A DNA stretch of 38,288 nt from Candidatus Methanocrinis natronophilus (GTDB taxonomy: Archaea; Halobacteriota; Methanosarcinia; Methanotrichales; Methanotrichaceae). The translations under genes were made by a program, and so were the position numbers. The notes under the pieces were generated by a model that was given only the letters and a program-made list of their open reading frames with translations, had not been told where the DNA came from and ran no database searches. The stretch is from the NCBI GenBank assembly GCA_029167045.1, contig JARFPK010000022.1:1-38288 (forward strand), written 5' to 3'. Positions 7,667 to 14,994 of this stretch are shown here, one piece after another (the stretch's first letter is position 1; each line of letters opens with the position of its first letter).

Positions 7667-8344
7667 CTACCCCATTAAACCCAAAGTATCTTCGATGCGA
7701 CCCAGCTCAGGACCCGTCGTATCCTCTCCAGCGACGTACCCGTTGCTGTTGGCGAGGACCCCCGATCCCACCAGAGGCGATCCGAAGTTGACCGTCCCCA
7801 CGTCTACGGGCAGGCCGAAGAGGTCTTCAAGCTCCGCGAGCTCCGCCTCCGAGAGCCTCGGATGAGCGAGAACACCCCGGTTGTTGACCGCTGACGTCAT
7901 CCCGACGGTCTTCAGGCCGCCCACCGTGCCCCGGCGGACGTCGACCCCCAGGGTTCTTTTTATGCTCTCGCAGGCCCGGTCCGAGAGCCCCGGATGGATC
8001 AGGGCGGCGGTGTCGTTGGCGAGGATGACGTTTCCGGCGGCGCTTATCTTCCCCGGAAGCCGGACCACCTTGCCCCAGGACGAGAGCCTCTTCATCTCCT
8101 CGTCTCCGGCGTGGGGCGTAAGGACGAAGCCGCGGCTATTGGCGCATACCAGGGACCCCACCACGGAGCTTGCTGCCACCGAGATCTTGATGGGAGGGAC
8201 CCCAAGCCACCTCTCCAAGGTGGCCATCGCTCCCGGAGCCGTCTCGGGGGGTACGAGGACCGCCTCTTCGGTGCAGCAGGAAAAGACCCCCAGGAGAGGG
8301 CTTCCCGCTATCTTCAGCCGCTTATCTGCTCCTTTCGCCTGCAA
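7667..8344 (-). CDS. eif6: Translation initiation factor 6 (ribosome anti-association)
   Basis: aIF6 binds the 50S subunit and blocks premature joining with 30S. The sequence shows the pentein repeat pattern: IAGSPLLGVFSC near the start, then repeated NSRGFVLTPHAGDEE, NDTAALIHPGLSD, NNRGVLAHPRLSE and NSNGYVAGEDTTGPE, each an asparagine followed by a hydrophobic strand and an acidic helix. I chose the TTG at 8344 (225 residues): it has GAGG six bases upstream and gives near the normal length. It overlaps the end of rpl31e by 23 bases. A CTG at 8317 is also possible; no ATG lies near the conserved N-terminus. The gene sits inside the ribosomal operon, coupled to its neighbours. Confidence 0.92.
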   Translation of the reverse strand: MQAKGADKRLKIAGSPLLGVFSCCTEEAVLVPPETAPGAMATLERWLGVPPIKISVAASSVVGSLVCANSRGFVLTPHAGDEEMKRLSSWGKVVRLPGKISAAGNVILANDTAALIHPGLSDRACESIKRTLGVDVRRGTVGGLKTVGMTSAVNNRGVLAHPRLSEAELAELEDLFGLPVDVGTVNFGSPLVGSGVLANSNGYVAGEDTTGPELGRIEDTLGLMG

Positions 8345-8594
8345 ACTCAGCCTCAACCCCGCCGTCGTCAAACTTCGCCGCCTTAACCCGGACCCTGGTG
8401 GGAGGCTTCTCAGCCCCTCTCGCCCATATCGCCTCGTTGAGGTCTGTTCCGATCTTGACGTCTTCGATGGGGGTCTTCATATGTTTTGCCAGGTACTTTT
8501 TGACCTCGTAGACCGCCCTCTTGCTCCTCTTCCATCGAGGGGCCTTCTTCACTTCCCTGAGGGGTATCGTATAAACTCTCTCTGTCTCCGCCAT
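8322..8594 (-). CDS. rpl31e: 50S ribosomal protein L31e
   Basis: Large-subunit protein near the peptide exit tunnel. The 90-residue product has the L31e core: ERVYTIPLREVKKAPRWKR, RAVYEVKKYLAKHMK, and IGTDLNEAIWARGAEKPPTR, followed by a strand VRVKAAKFDDGGVEAEF. The ATG at 8594 is preceded by GAGG at 8-base spacing; a TTG directly before it is less likely to be the start. The rpl39e stop is 10 bases upstream, and the downstream eif6 start lies inside the gene. The rpl39e-rpl31e-eif6 order is the standard archaeal arrangement. Confidence 0.95.
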   Translation of the reverse strand: MAETERVYTIPLREVKKAPRWKRSKRAVYEVKKYLAKHMKTPIEDVKIGTDLNEAIWARGAEKPPTRVRVKAAKFDDGGVEAEFAGERSR

Positions 8595-8604
8595 CAATTA
8601 TTCC

Positions 8605-8754
8605 TCACTCTATGTTGCTCCGTCTCCAGTGGCGCCTCTTGGGGTGGGTCACCACTTTTCTCATAGTCTTCATGATCACCCAGCCGGGGACCCGCCTGTT
8701 CTGGCCGAAGGCCTTGGCATGTCTGATCTTCTTGCCTTTGGTTCTCTTGCTCAA
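8605..8754 (-). CDS. rpl39e: 50S ribosomal protein L39e
   Basis: Tiny (49-residue), very basic protein that lines the ribosomal exit tunnel. It is read by hand from the minus strand: [19 protein letters not shown], then [20 protein letters not shown] and [10 protein letters not shown]. The NRRVPxWVxxKT and HPKRRHWRR motifs are diagnostic. The TTG start at 8754 overlaps the stop of the upstream PP-loop gene by 4 bases (TTGA), with GGAGG about 8 bases before it. rpl31e begins 10 bases after its stop. Confidence 0.95.
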   Translation of the reverse strand: MSKRTKGKKIRHAKAFGQNRRVPGWVIMKTMRKVVTHPKRRHWRRSNIE

Positions 8755-9347
8755 ATCCTATTCCTCCTGATCACTCTCGTATGCATGTGATTTTTCGGAA
8801 ACATCCTGGCACGGACTTCCGCCCCCCACCTCTCCTCCACCGCCATCCTCAGCCCCACCTCGAAGTCGGAGGCGGGGAAGAGCTCGCTTGGGAGCGTCTC
8901 GAACACCATGTGACGGGACGCCAGGGCGGCTATCGCCTTGGACCCGTATCCTGCGAGGGGCCTTATGTAATGGACAGTCTTCCTGTCCTCGAGGCTCTTG
9001 ACCCTCTCCAGGGTCATCATGGGAACCCTATCCTCTCTCTTGGTCCCGTCGGCGAGATACTCCCAGTCCTCAGAGAGGACCTCGAGGGCTTGGGCGTGGA
9101 GGCGGTTTATGCCGTCCCTCGCATATCCCGCCGCCAGGAGCATCCCGATCGCCTCCTCCAGAACTCCTTCCTCGAAGACGATCGTTCTGTGAGGAAGGTT
9201 GAGGAGCAAAGCGGCCTCCTTTCCAGCCTTATCCGTCTCATAGCCATCGAAAGCGAAGGTTGCAAGCTCCACATCAAAGAACGGTTCCAGAAGAATCGAG
9301 GCCAGGGCGCTGTCTTTGCCGCCGCTGAAGAGAACTACGATCTTCAT
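8751..9347 (-). CDS. PP-loop ATPase domain protein (COG2117 type)
   Basis: A 198-residue protein with an N-terminal PP-loop pyrophosphatase motif, [14 protein letters not shown] (SGGKDS at about residues 8-13), as in enzymes that adenylate a substrate such as tRNA-thiolation ATPases and N-type synthetases. The rest ([27 protein letters not shown]) fits COG2117, predicted from sequence as related to tRNA 2-thiouridine enzymes but not experimentally defined as far as I know. It overlaps the PDCD5-like gene by 4 bases (ATGA) and rpl39e by 4 bases (TTGA), so it is tightly coupled inside a ribosomal operon. That context favours tRNA or rRNA modification, which is inference. Confidence 0.8.
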   Translation of the reverse strand: MKIVVLFSGGKDSALASILLEPFFDVELATFAFDGYETDKAGKEAALLLNLPHRTIVFEEGVLEEAIGMLLAAGYARDGINRLHAQALEVLSEDWEYLADGTKREDRVPMMTLERVKSLEDRKTVHYIRPLAGYGSKAIAALASRHMVFETLPSELFPASDFEVGLRMAVEERWGAEVRARMFPKNHMHTRVIRRNRI

Positions 9348-9697
9348 CGCCTGGTGATGTTGATCTCCCTCTTCACCGGCTGGATCTGCTTGAGTATGAC
9401 TTTGAGCTGCTCGTCTGTTATGGCGCTCTGGAGCCTTCCGCTCTGGGCGAGGACCACCAGCTGGGACTCGATCTGGGATGCGAACTCCGGGCGGGCCATC
9501 CTGATGCTGCTGAGCCTCTCCCTCGCCTCGGGGGTCAGGATCGTCCTCAGTATAGCCTGCTTTCGAGCCTCCATCTCCTGCTGGATCTGCTCCTGCTGAG
9601 ACCTCTGGGCGGCGTACATCTGGGAGTCAGCCTGCTGCCTCTGCAGCTCCTCCATCCTCCTGCGCTTCAGCTCAGCCAGCTCATCATCCATCTCCAT
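9344..9697 (-). CDS. PDCD5-family DNA-binding protein
   Basis: Archaeal homolog of eukaryotic PDCD5 (the MTH1615 family), a small triple-helix-bundle protein reported to bind nucleic acid; its cellular role in archaea is not settled. The 117-residue sequence has a long N-terminal charged, Gln-rich helix ([18 protein letters not shown]), then the conserved core [19 protein letters not shown], a Q..L..LAQSG segment and a final [13 protein letters not shown] helix. The ATG at 9697 has GAGG nine bases upstream; the rps19e stop lies just before. Its place between rps19e and the ribosomal L39e/L31e genes is the usual archaeal arrangement and hints at a translation-related role. Confidence 0.92.
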   Translation of the reverse strand: MEMDDELAELKRRRMEELQRQQADSQMYAAQRSQQEQIQQEMEARKQAILRTILTPEARERLSSIRMARPEFASQIESQLVVLAQSGRLQSAITDEQLKVILKQIQPVKREINITRR

Positions 9698-9700
9698 GAA

Positions 9701-10150
9701 TCAATACCTCTCGAGCTCCGGGACCGACTTCTGTACCTCTATTTTGACCTGATGAGATATGTTGTCCAGGAAAGACTGGCCTGCAGGGGTCAACTGCCGT
9801 CCCGCCTTCATCTTTTTAACGTACCCCGCCTTCTCCAGCTGCTGAAGGGCCACCCTCAGGACCGACCCGCTGCCCTTGGCGAACTTGGCGGTGGCGCACT
9901 TTCCTCGATGTTTTCCGCCGTAATAGGACCTCAGCCTCGATACGCCCACGGGTCCGTCGATGTAGAGGCGGCGGAGGACCGATGCGCACCGCACGTACCA
10001 CCAGTCAGGGTTTACGGGCGGCATCTCTCTGTTCACTCCGGTCTTCACGTAAGCCGACCACTCGGGCGGCTCTATCTTTCCGCTGCTCTTCAGCTCTTCA
10101 GCCACAGCGTCAATAAGGTGGTTGGGAGGGACGTCATAAACAGTAGTCAA
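9701..10150 (-). CDS. rps19e: 30S ribosomal protein S19e
   Basis: Small-subunit protein needed for 3' maturation of 16S-type rRNA in its eukaryotic relatives. The protein has the expected start (TTVYDVPPNHLIDAVAEEL), the core PDWWYVRCASVLRRLYI, GVSRLRSYYGGKHRG and the C-terminal winged-helix part LQQLEKAGYVKK...LTPAGQSFLD. I chose the TTG at 10150 (149 residues) because it matches the family MTTVYDV start and has GGAGG about 10 bases upstream; a TTG at 10159 would sit only one base from the same GGAGG. It is the first gene of the nine-gene leftward operon. Confidence 0.95.
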   Translation of the reverse strand: MTTVYDVPPNHLIDAVAEELKSSGKIEPPEWSAYVKTGVNREMPPVNPDWWYVRCASVLRRLYIDGPVGVSRLRSYYGGKHRGKCATAKFAKGSGSVLRVALQQLEKAGYVKKMKAGRQLTPAGQSFLDNISHQVKIEVQKSVPELERY

Positions 10151-10209
10151 ATCATTCAATCCTCCGATGCCGGATAACCGACGAATCAGAGTCCTTAAAA
10201 TCCGTCAAG

Positions 10210-10216
10210 TATATAT
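10210..10216 (-). promoter_or_regulatory. BRE/TATA promoter of the rps19e operon
   Basis: On the minus strand a purine-rich GGAAAAAGC, like a TFB recognition element, is followed directly by ATATATA (10216-10210). The predicted start is about 10185-10190, giving a leader of about 35-40 bases that contains GGAGG. This is the only strong promoter seen before the nine-gene operon ending with ftsY. Confidence 0.65.
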
Positions 10217-10347
10217 GCTTTTTCCGGATCTGGCGGCGGCCCATCTCTCTGAAGGGGGCTGATCGAGATCTGCCGGACGAGTTTTCACATCTCCCACCCC
10301 CCCCTCATGGTGGGATCTCATCCCCGGGGGCGAAGAGATCCACCTCC

Positions 10348-11547
10348 CTAGAGGAGCTCTCCTCCCTTGTCAGCGAGCCCCAGGACGTTCAGGAGGCCGA
10401 TGAGGTTCTCCTTGGAGAGGCTCCCGTCCGAGACCTTCTTGAGGATATCCTTGGCGTTGAAGGCGACTCCGAGGCCGGCGTTCTGGATCATGAGGCAGTC
10501 GTTGGCCCCGTCCCCTACGGCCACGATGCTGTCGGGGCTGATCCCCTCGAGCCTGGCGAGGTCGTTGACGATCCTACCCTTGGCTGCCCCGTCGATGATC
10601 TCCCCCTCGATCTCTCCGGTGAGGACCCCGTCTTTTATCTCCAGGACGTTGGCGAAGGTGTAGTCGAAGCCGAGCCTCTCTTTGAGGATGTCGGTGAAGT
10701 AGGTGAAGCCGCCGCTGATGAGGGCGGTCTTGTACCCCACCTCTTTCAGGTGGGATATCAGCTCCTCGGAACCCTGGGTGAGCTGGATGTTCTTTGCGAT
10801 CTCCTCCAGGGCCTCCAGGGGCGTCCCCTCCAGGAGGCGGACCCGGCTCCTGAGGGCCTCGACGAAGTCGAGCTCGCCGTTCATCGCCCGCTTTGTGATC
10901 TCCTCCACTTCTCGGTCGACCCCAGCAAACTGGGCCATCTGGTTTATCGTCTCGAAGTCGACGATCGTCGAGTCCATGTCGAAGACGATTAGACGCTTCT
11001 CCTTTCTGGACTTGTCCATCTCCTGGACGACGACGTCTAGGCCGAGCTTCTCGCACCCTCTCTTCAGCTCCTCTCTCCTCACCTCGCCATCACCGGAGCC
11101 GAAGTCCATGACAAACTCTATCGATATCAGCTCACCCCTGGCGGTGACGAGAGCCTTCTCGATGTGGATCCCCATCTCGGCGGCGATGGTCGCGACGTCG
11201 TAGATTATACCCTCCCTGTCCCGGGCGAGGATCGTCACCACCTGGAGGCTTTTTCCCCTCCGTCGACTCCATCGATATTGATCTATGGGTAGAAAGCTGA
11301 CCTCTACCCCCAGGTCCGCCGCCCTTCTCTGGAGGGCGGCTTCAAGCTCCGCTGGTGCCGCTCTGGCCTTTGCGAAGTCGGCGACCATAGACATCACCAG
11401 ATGACCCTGGAGGATCTTCTGGTCGAGGTCGACGATGTTTACCTTCATCTTCGCAGGAGCCTCCAGAAGGTCGCGGATTATCCCCGGCCTGTCCTTTCCC
11501 AGGACCGAGATGACCCAGAGGTCGAAGTCACACGCAGATTCCGCCAT
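10348..11547 (-). CDS. serB: Phosphoserine phosphatase with N-terminal ACT domains
   Basis: Last step of serine synthesis: phosphoserine to serine. The first 180 or so residues hold two ACT-like modules (WVISVLGKDRPGIIRDLLE; VVTILARDREGIIYDVATI), likely binding an amino-acid effector. They are followed by a HAD phosphatase with VFDMDSTIVDFETI (nucleophile DxDST), SGGFTYF (motif II), a conserved Lys in GAAKGR and VGDGANDCLMI (motif III). The start is ambiguous: ATG 11547 (MAESACDF) has GGAG about 11 bases upstream, while ATG/GTG codons at 11556-11559 lie almost on the GGAG. A TATA element at 11594-11601 drives it; the aglB remnant is divergent. A short CCCACC/GGTGGG repeat near 10300 may mark its 3' end. 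Confidence 0.93.
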   Translation of the reverse strand: MAESACDFDLWVISVLGKDRPGIIRDLLEAPAKMKVNIVDLDQKILQGHLVMSMVADFAKARAAPAELEAALQRRAADLGVEVSFLPIDQYRWSRRRGKSLQVVTILARDREGIIYDVATIAAEMGIHIEKALVTARGELISIEFVMDFGSGDGEVRREELKRGCEKLGLDVVVQEMDKSRKEKRLIVFDMDSTIVDFETINQMAQFAGVDREVEEITKRAMNGELDFVEALRSRVRLLEGTPLEALEEIAKNIQLTQGSEELISHLKEVGYKTALISGGFTYFTDILKERLGFDYTFANVLEIKDGVLTGEIEGEIIDGAAKGRIVNDLARLEGISPDSIVAVGDGANDCLMIQNAGLGVAFNAKDILKKVSDGSLSKENLIGLLNVLGLADKGGELL

Positions 11548-11593
11548 CGATTCCATCACTCCGATCTGACCTTCCTGGTGACGGCATCTATGC

Positions 11594-11610
11594 CTATATA
11601 CTTTTTTAAG
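11594..11610. promoter_or_regulatory. Divergent promoter region serB / aglB remnant
   Basis: On the minus strand an A-run leads into GTATATAG (11601-11594), a good BRE/TATA pair for serB with a predicted start near 11570. On the plus strand TTTTTTAAGG (11602-11610) is a plausible TATA for the decayed aglB gene that begins at 11652. Confidence 0.5.
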
Positions 11611-11651
11611 GGGCCTGCCTCATCTCTCTGAAGAGGCTTGAGCCGAGGAAT

Positions 11652-12300
11652 ATGGATCGGGGAAGGTATTACGAGCCGTTGGGCGTTCTTGCAGCCCTCT
11701 TCATCGGCCTGCTCTTTAGGCTCCTTTAGGCTAGGAACGACCTCGCCGACGGGACCGTCATATTCTACGGATACGACCCCTTCTACCACATCCGTCGGAT
11801 CCATTTCACCATCGAGAATTTCCCTCTCCGCTATGGTTCGACGGTTACCTCCACCACCCCCAGGGGCTCGATCTCCTCTGACTGCCGCCTCCGGGGTGGC
11901 TCTACCCCTCATGATCCCCTTTTTGGGGGAGGCGTGGCTCCATCCCTCCTTCCTCGCAGCCCTGGGGGCGCTGGCGGCGCTGCCGTTGATCTTCATCCTA
12001 TCCCGGCTATTCGAGGTGAAGGACTTCAGGCTGGATCTTCTTCGTCCCGATGGTAGCCGTCTGCGTATACATCGCCGCGATCCTCGCAGACAGCTGCGGG
12101 ATTATTCGGGGGGCCGGGTCTCTCTTTCTGGAGGGGATTGGCTACTTCTTCTTTGGCGGGGTCGGCGGAGGATTTCGCCGCAGGGAAGTACAGGATCGTC
12201 GATGTGACGGAGGAGGAGGAGGTCCTCTACGGAGGGGTCTTAGAGATCGACTTGCTACTCGCGGATGGATCGAGGGAAGGGTCAGAGAAATGGCGCGGTC
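11652..12300 (+). pseudogene. aglB: Decayed oligosaccharyltransferase AglB/STT3
   Basis: Remnant of the membrane oligosaccharyltransferase that N-glycosylates S-layer and other surface proteins. Reading from ATG 11652 gives MDRGRYYEPLGVLAALFIG..., a first membrane segment, then a TAG stop at 11727; the same frame continues to YGYDPFYHIRRIHFTIENFP, the diagnostic STT3 DPxYHxRR loop. After about 11835 the homologous reading shifts frame (WFDGYLHHPQGLDLL), then shifts again near 11885 into hydrophobic helices (LPLMIPFLGEAWLHP...ALPLIFILSRLFEV) and again near 12030 (IFFVPMVAVCVYIAAILADS). At about 650 bp against roughly 2.5 kb for an intact gene, most of the catalytic and all C-terminal soluble parts are lost. 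GAGG lies just before the ATG. The right boundary is approximate. Confidence 0.75.
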
Positions 12301-12309
12301 CGTTTCGGA

Positions 12310-12726
12310 TCAGAGGAGGAGCTGGCAGCAGGTCTTGATGCAGATCCCCGGAACCACCAACCTTCCCTCCTGGTCAAGAGCCCTGATGACATCCCAGTTC
12401 TCCGTCCCCGGCTGGAGCCAGAAGGTATCAAACCCGATCTCTCGGGCCTCCTCGGCGAGGACGGCGACCGCCTCGGGACGCCTGAAGACGTCGACGATCT
12501 CGACCTTATCAGGAACTTCCCGCAGGGACCCCAGGACCCTCTCTCCCAGGATCTCCTCCCCCCGGTGCTCGGGGTTGATCAGGTAGATCTTGAATCCGTA
12601 CCTCTTGACCACCTCCGATACGAAGTAGCTCGGTTGGCGGGGGTCGGGGGATATCCCCACGACGGCGACGGTTCTGCTCTTCTTCAGGATATCTCTGAGG
12701 TCTTCGTAATCTTCTATTATTGTCAA
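12310..12726 (-). CDS. CoA-binding domain protein (YccU-like)
   Basis: A 138-residue stand-alone Rossmann-fold CoA-binding domain, like YccU and the N-terminal domain of acyl-CoA synthetases (NDP-forming). Visible features are VAVVGISPDPRQPSYFVSEV (the nucleotide/CoA loop), YLINPEHRGEEILGERVLGS, DIVDVFRRPE-like VEIVDVFRRPEAV and WLQPGTEN near the C-terminus, ending in a Cys pair (KTCCQ). The role is not established; such proteins may regulate or carry CoA. The start is TTG at 12726 with GAAGG a few bases upstream. Its 3' end nearly abuts the end of the aglB remnant, converging on it. Confidence 0.88.
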   Translation of the reverse strand: MTIIEDYEDLRDILKKSRTVAVVGISPDPRQPSYFVSEVVKRYGFKIYLINPEHRGEEILGERVLGSLREVPDKVEIVDVFRRPEAVAVLAEEAREIGFDTFWLQPGTENWDVIRALDQEGRLVVPGICIKTCCQLLL

Positions 12727-12843
12727 GGACCTTCACCCGGCTTGCGCATATCCTTGAGATCCTCACGCCCCCCGCCATGGAGGTTGAGAAGCCTGGAGAT
12801 GGCCGAGATAGATACGTCTATAGCATCTCCTCCGTCATATCAT

Positions 12844-13623
12844 CTATCCGATCCCCGCCGGCCTCTTGCCGCCCCCCCGGGTCCCGAAGGCGTAGTACCG
12901 GCTCTGGTCTATGATCTCGGCGAGGGCGTCATCGCTCGCCCCCTCGCCCCCCCACCTCTGGGGGGCCAGGATCGTGGCGATCTCCTCCAGGGTCGGGGTC
13001 TCGGCCTCGCACTCGGATATGATCCGGGCGATGAGGGCGATGAGGGGGTCGGCGGAGGCGCCAGCTGTGAGGAGGATGAGGAGGACGTCCCCGTGGGTGA
13101 GGTGGTACTCCTTCGCCATCTTCGAGAGGGCGGTGAGGGCCGAGACGGAGATCGCCCGAAACCGACCCTCCTCGTCCTCCAGAGCTACCGCCTCCTCGAC
13201 CCGGAGGATCTCGGAATCGAGGGCGACGAGGAGGACGATGGTGCTCGTTTCGTCCTCCCGCTCCCGTTCCACCTCCTTCTCTTTCTTCTTTTCTCTCTCC
13301 CCCTCCCCCTCTTCTATCTCTCCGGTCAGGTCCGCCGCCTCCCCCTCACCGACGGTCGCCAAAAGGAAGGTGACCCCCGAGGGGGAGGACCATCTGCCTG
13401 CCTTCCCGAACTCCACATCAAAGCCGAGGGGAAGGCCGAGGCTGACGACGATGTCCTCGAGGGCGGATCGGATTTGCGGCCCCTTCAGGGCCGAGGCGAG
13501 GAGCTCCCGGAGGGCGTCGGGGTCCTTCGCCGTCTGGAGGAGGAATCGGCGGAACCTCTCCCTCGACCCCTCCTGCGAGAGGTCGCCGGTGAGGGCGAGG
13601 ATCTGGTCGAGATCGATCTTCAT
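12844..13623 (-). CDS. Uncharacterised acidic protein with charged linker
   Basis: I do not recognise the family. The 259-residue product has a helical N-terminal part (about 1-65), a beta-rich segment around 66-93, a long Glu/Lys/Arg run at about 102-125 (probably a flexible or single-helix linker), then an alpha/beta C-terminal domain (TIVLLVALDSEILRVEEAV; ISVSALTALSKMAKEY; DVLLILLTAGAS) ending in a Gly/Arg-rich tail. No signal peptide, membrane segment or catalytic motif is visible. A minus-strand AGATATATC at about 13650-13658 lies 27-35 bases before the ATG at 13623, so transcription probably starts very near the start codon. The downstream neighbour is the CoA-binding protein gene, 118 bases away. 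Confidence 0.6.
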   Translation of the reverse strand: MKIDLDQILALTGDLSQEGSRERFRRFLLQTAKDPDALRELLASALKGPQIRSALEDIVVSLGLPLGFDVEFGKAGRWSSPSGVTFLLATVGEGEAADLTGEIEEGEGEREKKKEKEVEREREDETSTIVLLVALDSEILRVEEAVALEDEEGRFRAISVSALTALSKMAKEYHLTHGDVLLILLTAGASADPLIALIARIISECEAETPTLEEIATILAPQRWGGEGASDDALAEIIDQSRYYAFGTRGGGKRPAGIG

Positions 13624-13749
13624 CGGGGAAAGTTTATCGAGGCGGGTTTAGATATATCTATCCACCTCCTCTAGCTCCTTTCTTCTCCTTTTTCCTCTCC
13701 TCCCCGCCGTCTCCCTCCGATCCCCCTCCCATCGCCTTTTATCTCATCC

Positions 13750-14856
13750 TCACCAGAGGGCCCAAACAGCGAAGGCGACGGTGAGCATGAGGACGTTTCG
13801 AAGCCCCGTCGAGCAGATAACAAGCTGCGTCCCTATCCGCGGGCCGAAGATCCCGGCGTGGGAGGGGATCAGCCACCTCGCCGCCCAGGCGGCGCTGGTG
13901 ATGACGTTTCCCATCATCAGGGTTACGACCACCTCCTTCCCGGAGAGCTCCCCCGCCGCCAGAAGGCCGCCGGCGACGGTGTAGGCGGCGATGTACCCGC
14001 CGAACTGGGCGGCTATGATCCCGAGCCCCGCCGCCGGGATGGGGAGGTATCCTCTGATCCCGCTGAGGTGGAGGGCGAGGAGGTCGAAGGCCCCGACCTG
14101 GATGAGGACCGATACCAGGAACATGATCGCCGTGGTCATCTTGACGACCCTCGCCACCTTGGGCCTTGCTTCCCGCCAGCTCCTCTTCAGCGCCACTTTA
14201 AGAGGCAGCCGATCTGCCCTTCCGCCCTGCGTCCTGCGGCGGAGGGAGGCGAGGGGGGCGGAGGCGTCCGCCGTCCTCTCCAAGGCGGCCTGCTCCGGAG
14301 GCTGCTTCCGGTCCACTCCTACGACCAGATCCGGGGCTTCCATCAGATCCTCTCCTGCGACCTTCCCCGAATCTTCTCTCGGTGAGATCCTCCTATCTCC
14401 GTCCAGGAGGAGGCGGCCCGCCACCATCACCACGGCGGTCTTCAGGAGACCCACCAGCATCAGAAGGCCGAAGTAGACGAGGCCGGTGAACCCCAGCAGC
14501 GGTATCAGTACCGGGAGGAGGGACCTCCAGTGCATGGTGGTGGCAGGGAAGGAGTTGACGAGGGAGGCGACGAAGAGCTCCCTCTTCTCGATGATCCCGT
14601 CTCTGTAGAAGCCGGCGAGCATCGAGTTCGCGGAGGCCGCCGAGAAGAAGGCGAGGATGAAGCTCGCCCCGGCGGCGTCGCTGAGGTGAGAGAACCTGGT
14701 TATCGGCCTTGCGATGAAGGCGATCCTCCCGGCGGCGTCGTAGACCATGATCAGCTCCGCCAGGATGAGGCCCAGGACTATCGGCGGCAGGGACTTGGAG
14801 AGGATGGCGAAGGTTGTGGCCGTCGATTCGATGAGGATCCCGGGGATATCCATCAT
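13750..14856 (-). CDS. Gate (nucleoside-recognition) domain membrane protein
   Basis: A 368-residue polytopic membrane protein with two Gate-like halves. The N-terminal half (about 1-150) has four to five membrane segments including LPPIVLGLILAELIMVYDAAG and the polar FSAASANSMLAGFYRDGI...VNSFPATTMHWRS loop. A hydrophilic cytoplasmic linker (about 152-225) follows, then a second half with segments around FLVSVLIQVGAFDLLAL, GLGIIAAQFGGYIAAYTV and MMGNVITSAAWAARWLIPSHAGIFG. Gate-domain proteins (PF07670) are related to nucleoside transporters and spore proteins; the substrate here is unknown. ATG 14856 has GGAG four bases upstream. It is divergent from aroB' and shares the A/T element at 14881-14892. 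Confidence 0.72.
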   Translation of the reverse strand: MMDIPGILIESTATTFAILSKSLPPIVLGLILAELIMVYDAAGRIAFIARPITRFSHLSDAAGASFILAFFSAASANSMLAGFYRDGIIEKRELFVASLVNSFPATTMHWRSLLPVLIPLLGFTGLVYFGLLMLVGLLKTAVVMVAGRLLLDGDRRISPREDSGKVAGEDLMEAPDLVVGVDRKQPPEQAALERTADASAPLASLRRRTQGGRADRLPLKVALKRSWREARPKVARVVKMTTAIMFLVSVLIQVGAFDLLALHLSGIRGYLPIPAAGLGIIAAQFGGYIAAYTVAGGLLAAGELSGKEVVVTLMMGNVITSAAWAARWLIPSHAGIFGPRIGTQLVICSTGLRNVLMLTVAFAVWALW

Positions 14857-14880
14857 TGTGCTCCATCATCGACGGGACCC

Positions 14881-14892
14881 ATTATAAGTAAT
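14881..14892. promoter_or_regulatory. Shared A/T promoter element between Gate protein and aroB'
   Basis: ATTATAAGTAAT reads as a TATA-like element in both directions. On the minus strand it lies about 27-35 bases before the Gate-protein ATG. For aroB' a second element, AAATTAGTAA near 14964-14973, is 25-27 bases from the ATG at 14995 and would give a leaderless mRNA. Confidence 0.4.
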
Positions 14893-14994
14893 ACGGATGA
14901 ATTGGCGATTCATAACCTCCCTCCGGGGATCGGGATGGAGGAGATGGGATCTTCTCCAAAAGAAATTAGTAACCATAGCCCCCCTCCCCTCACC

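Noticed and set aside
11556-11996. Minus-strand open frame across the serB promoter and aglB remnant
   Set aside because: It covers the serB promoter and is antisense to recognisable STT3 sequence; no domain was seen.
12265-13674. Long open plus-strand frame (469 codons) over the CoA-binding and acidic-protein genes
   Set aside because: It is antisense to two better-supported genes and its translation is low-complexity Gly/Pro/Leu/Arg, typical of GC-rich shadow frames.
14530-14994. Upstream extension of the aroB' frame
   Set aside because: It runs antisense through the Gate-protein gene and is Gly/Glu-rich. Family homology begins only at ATG 14995.
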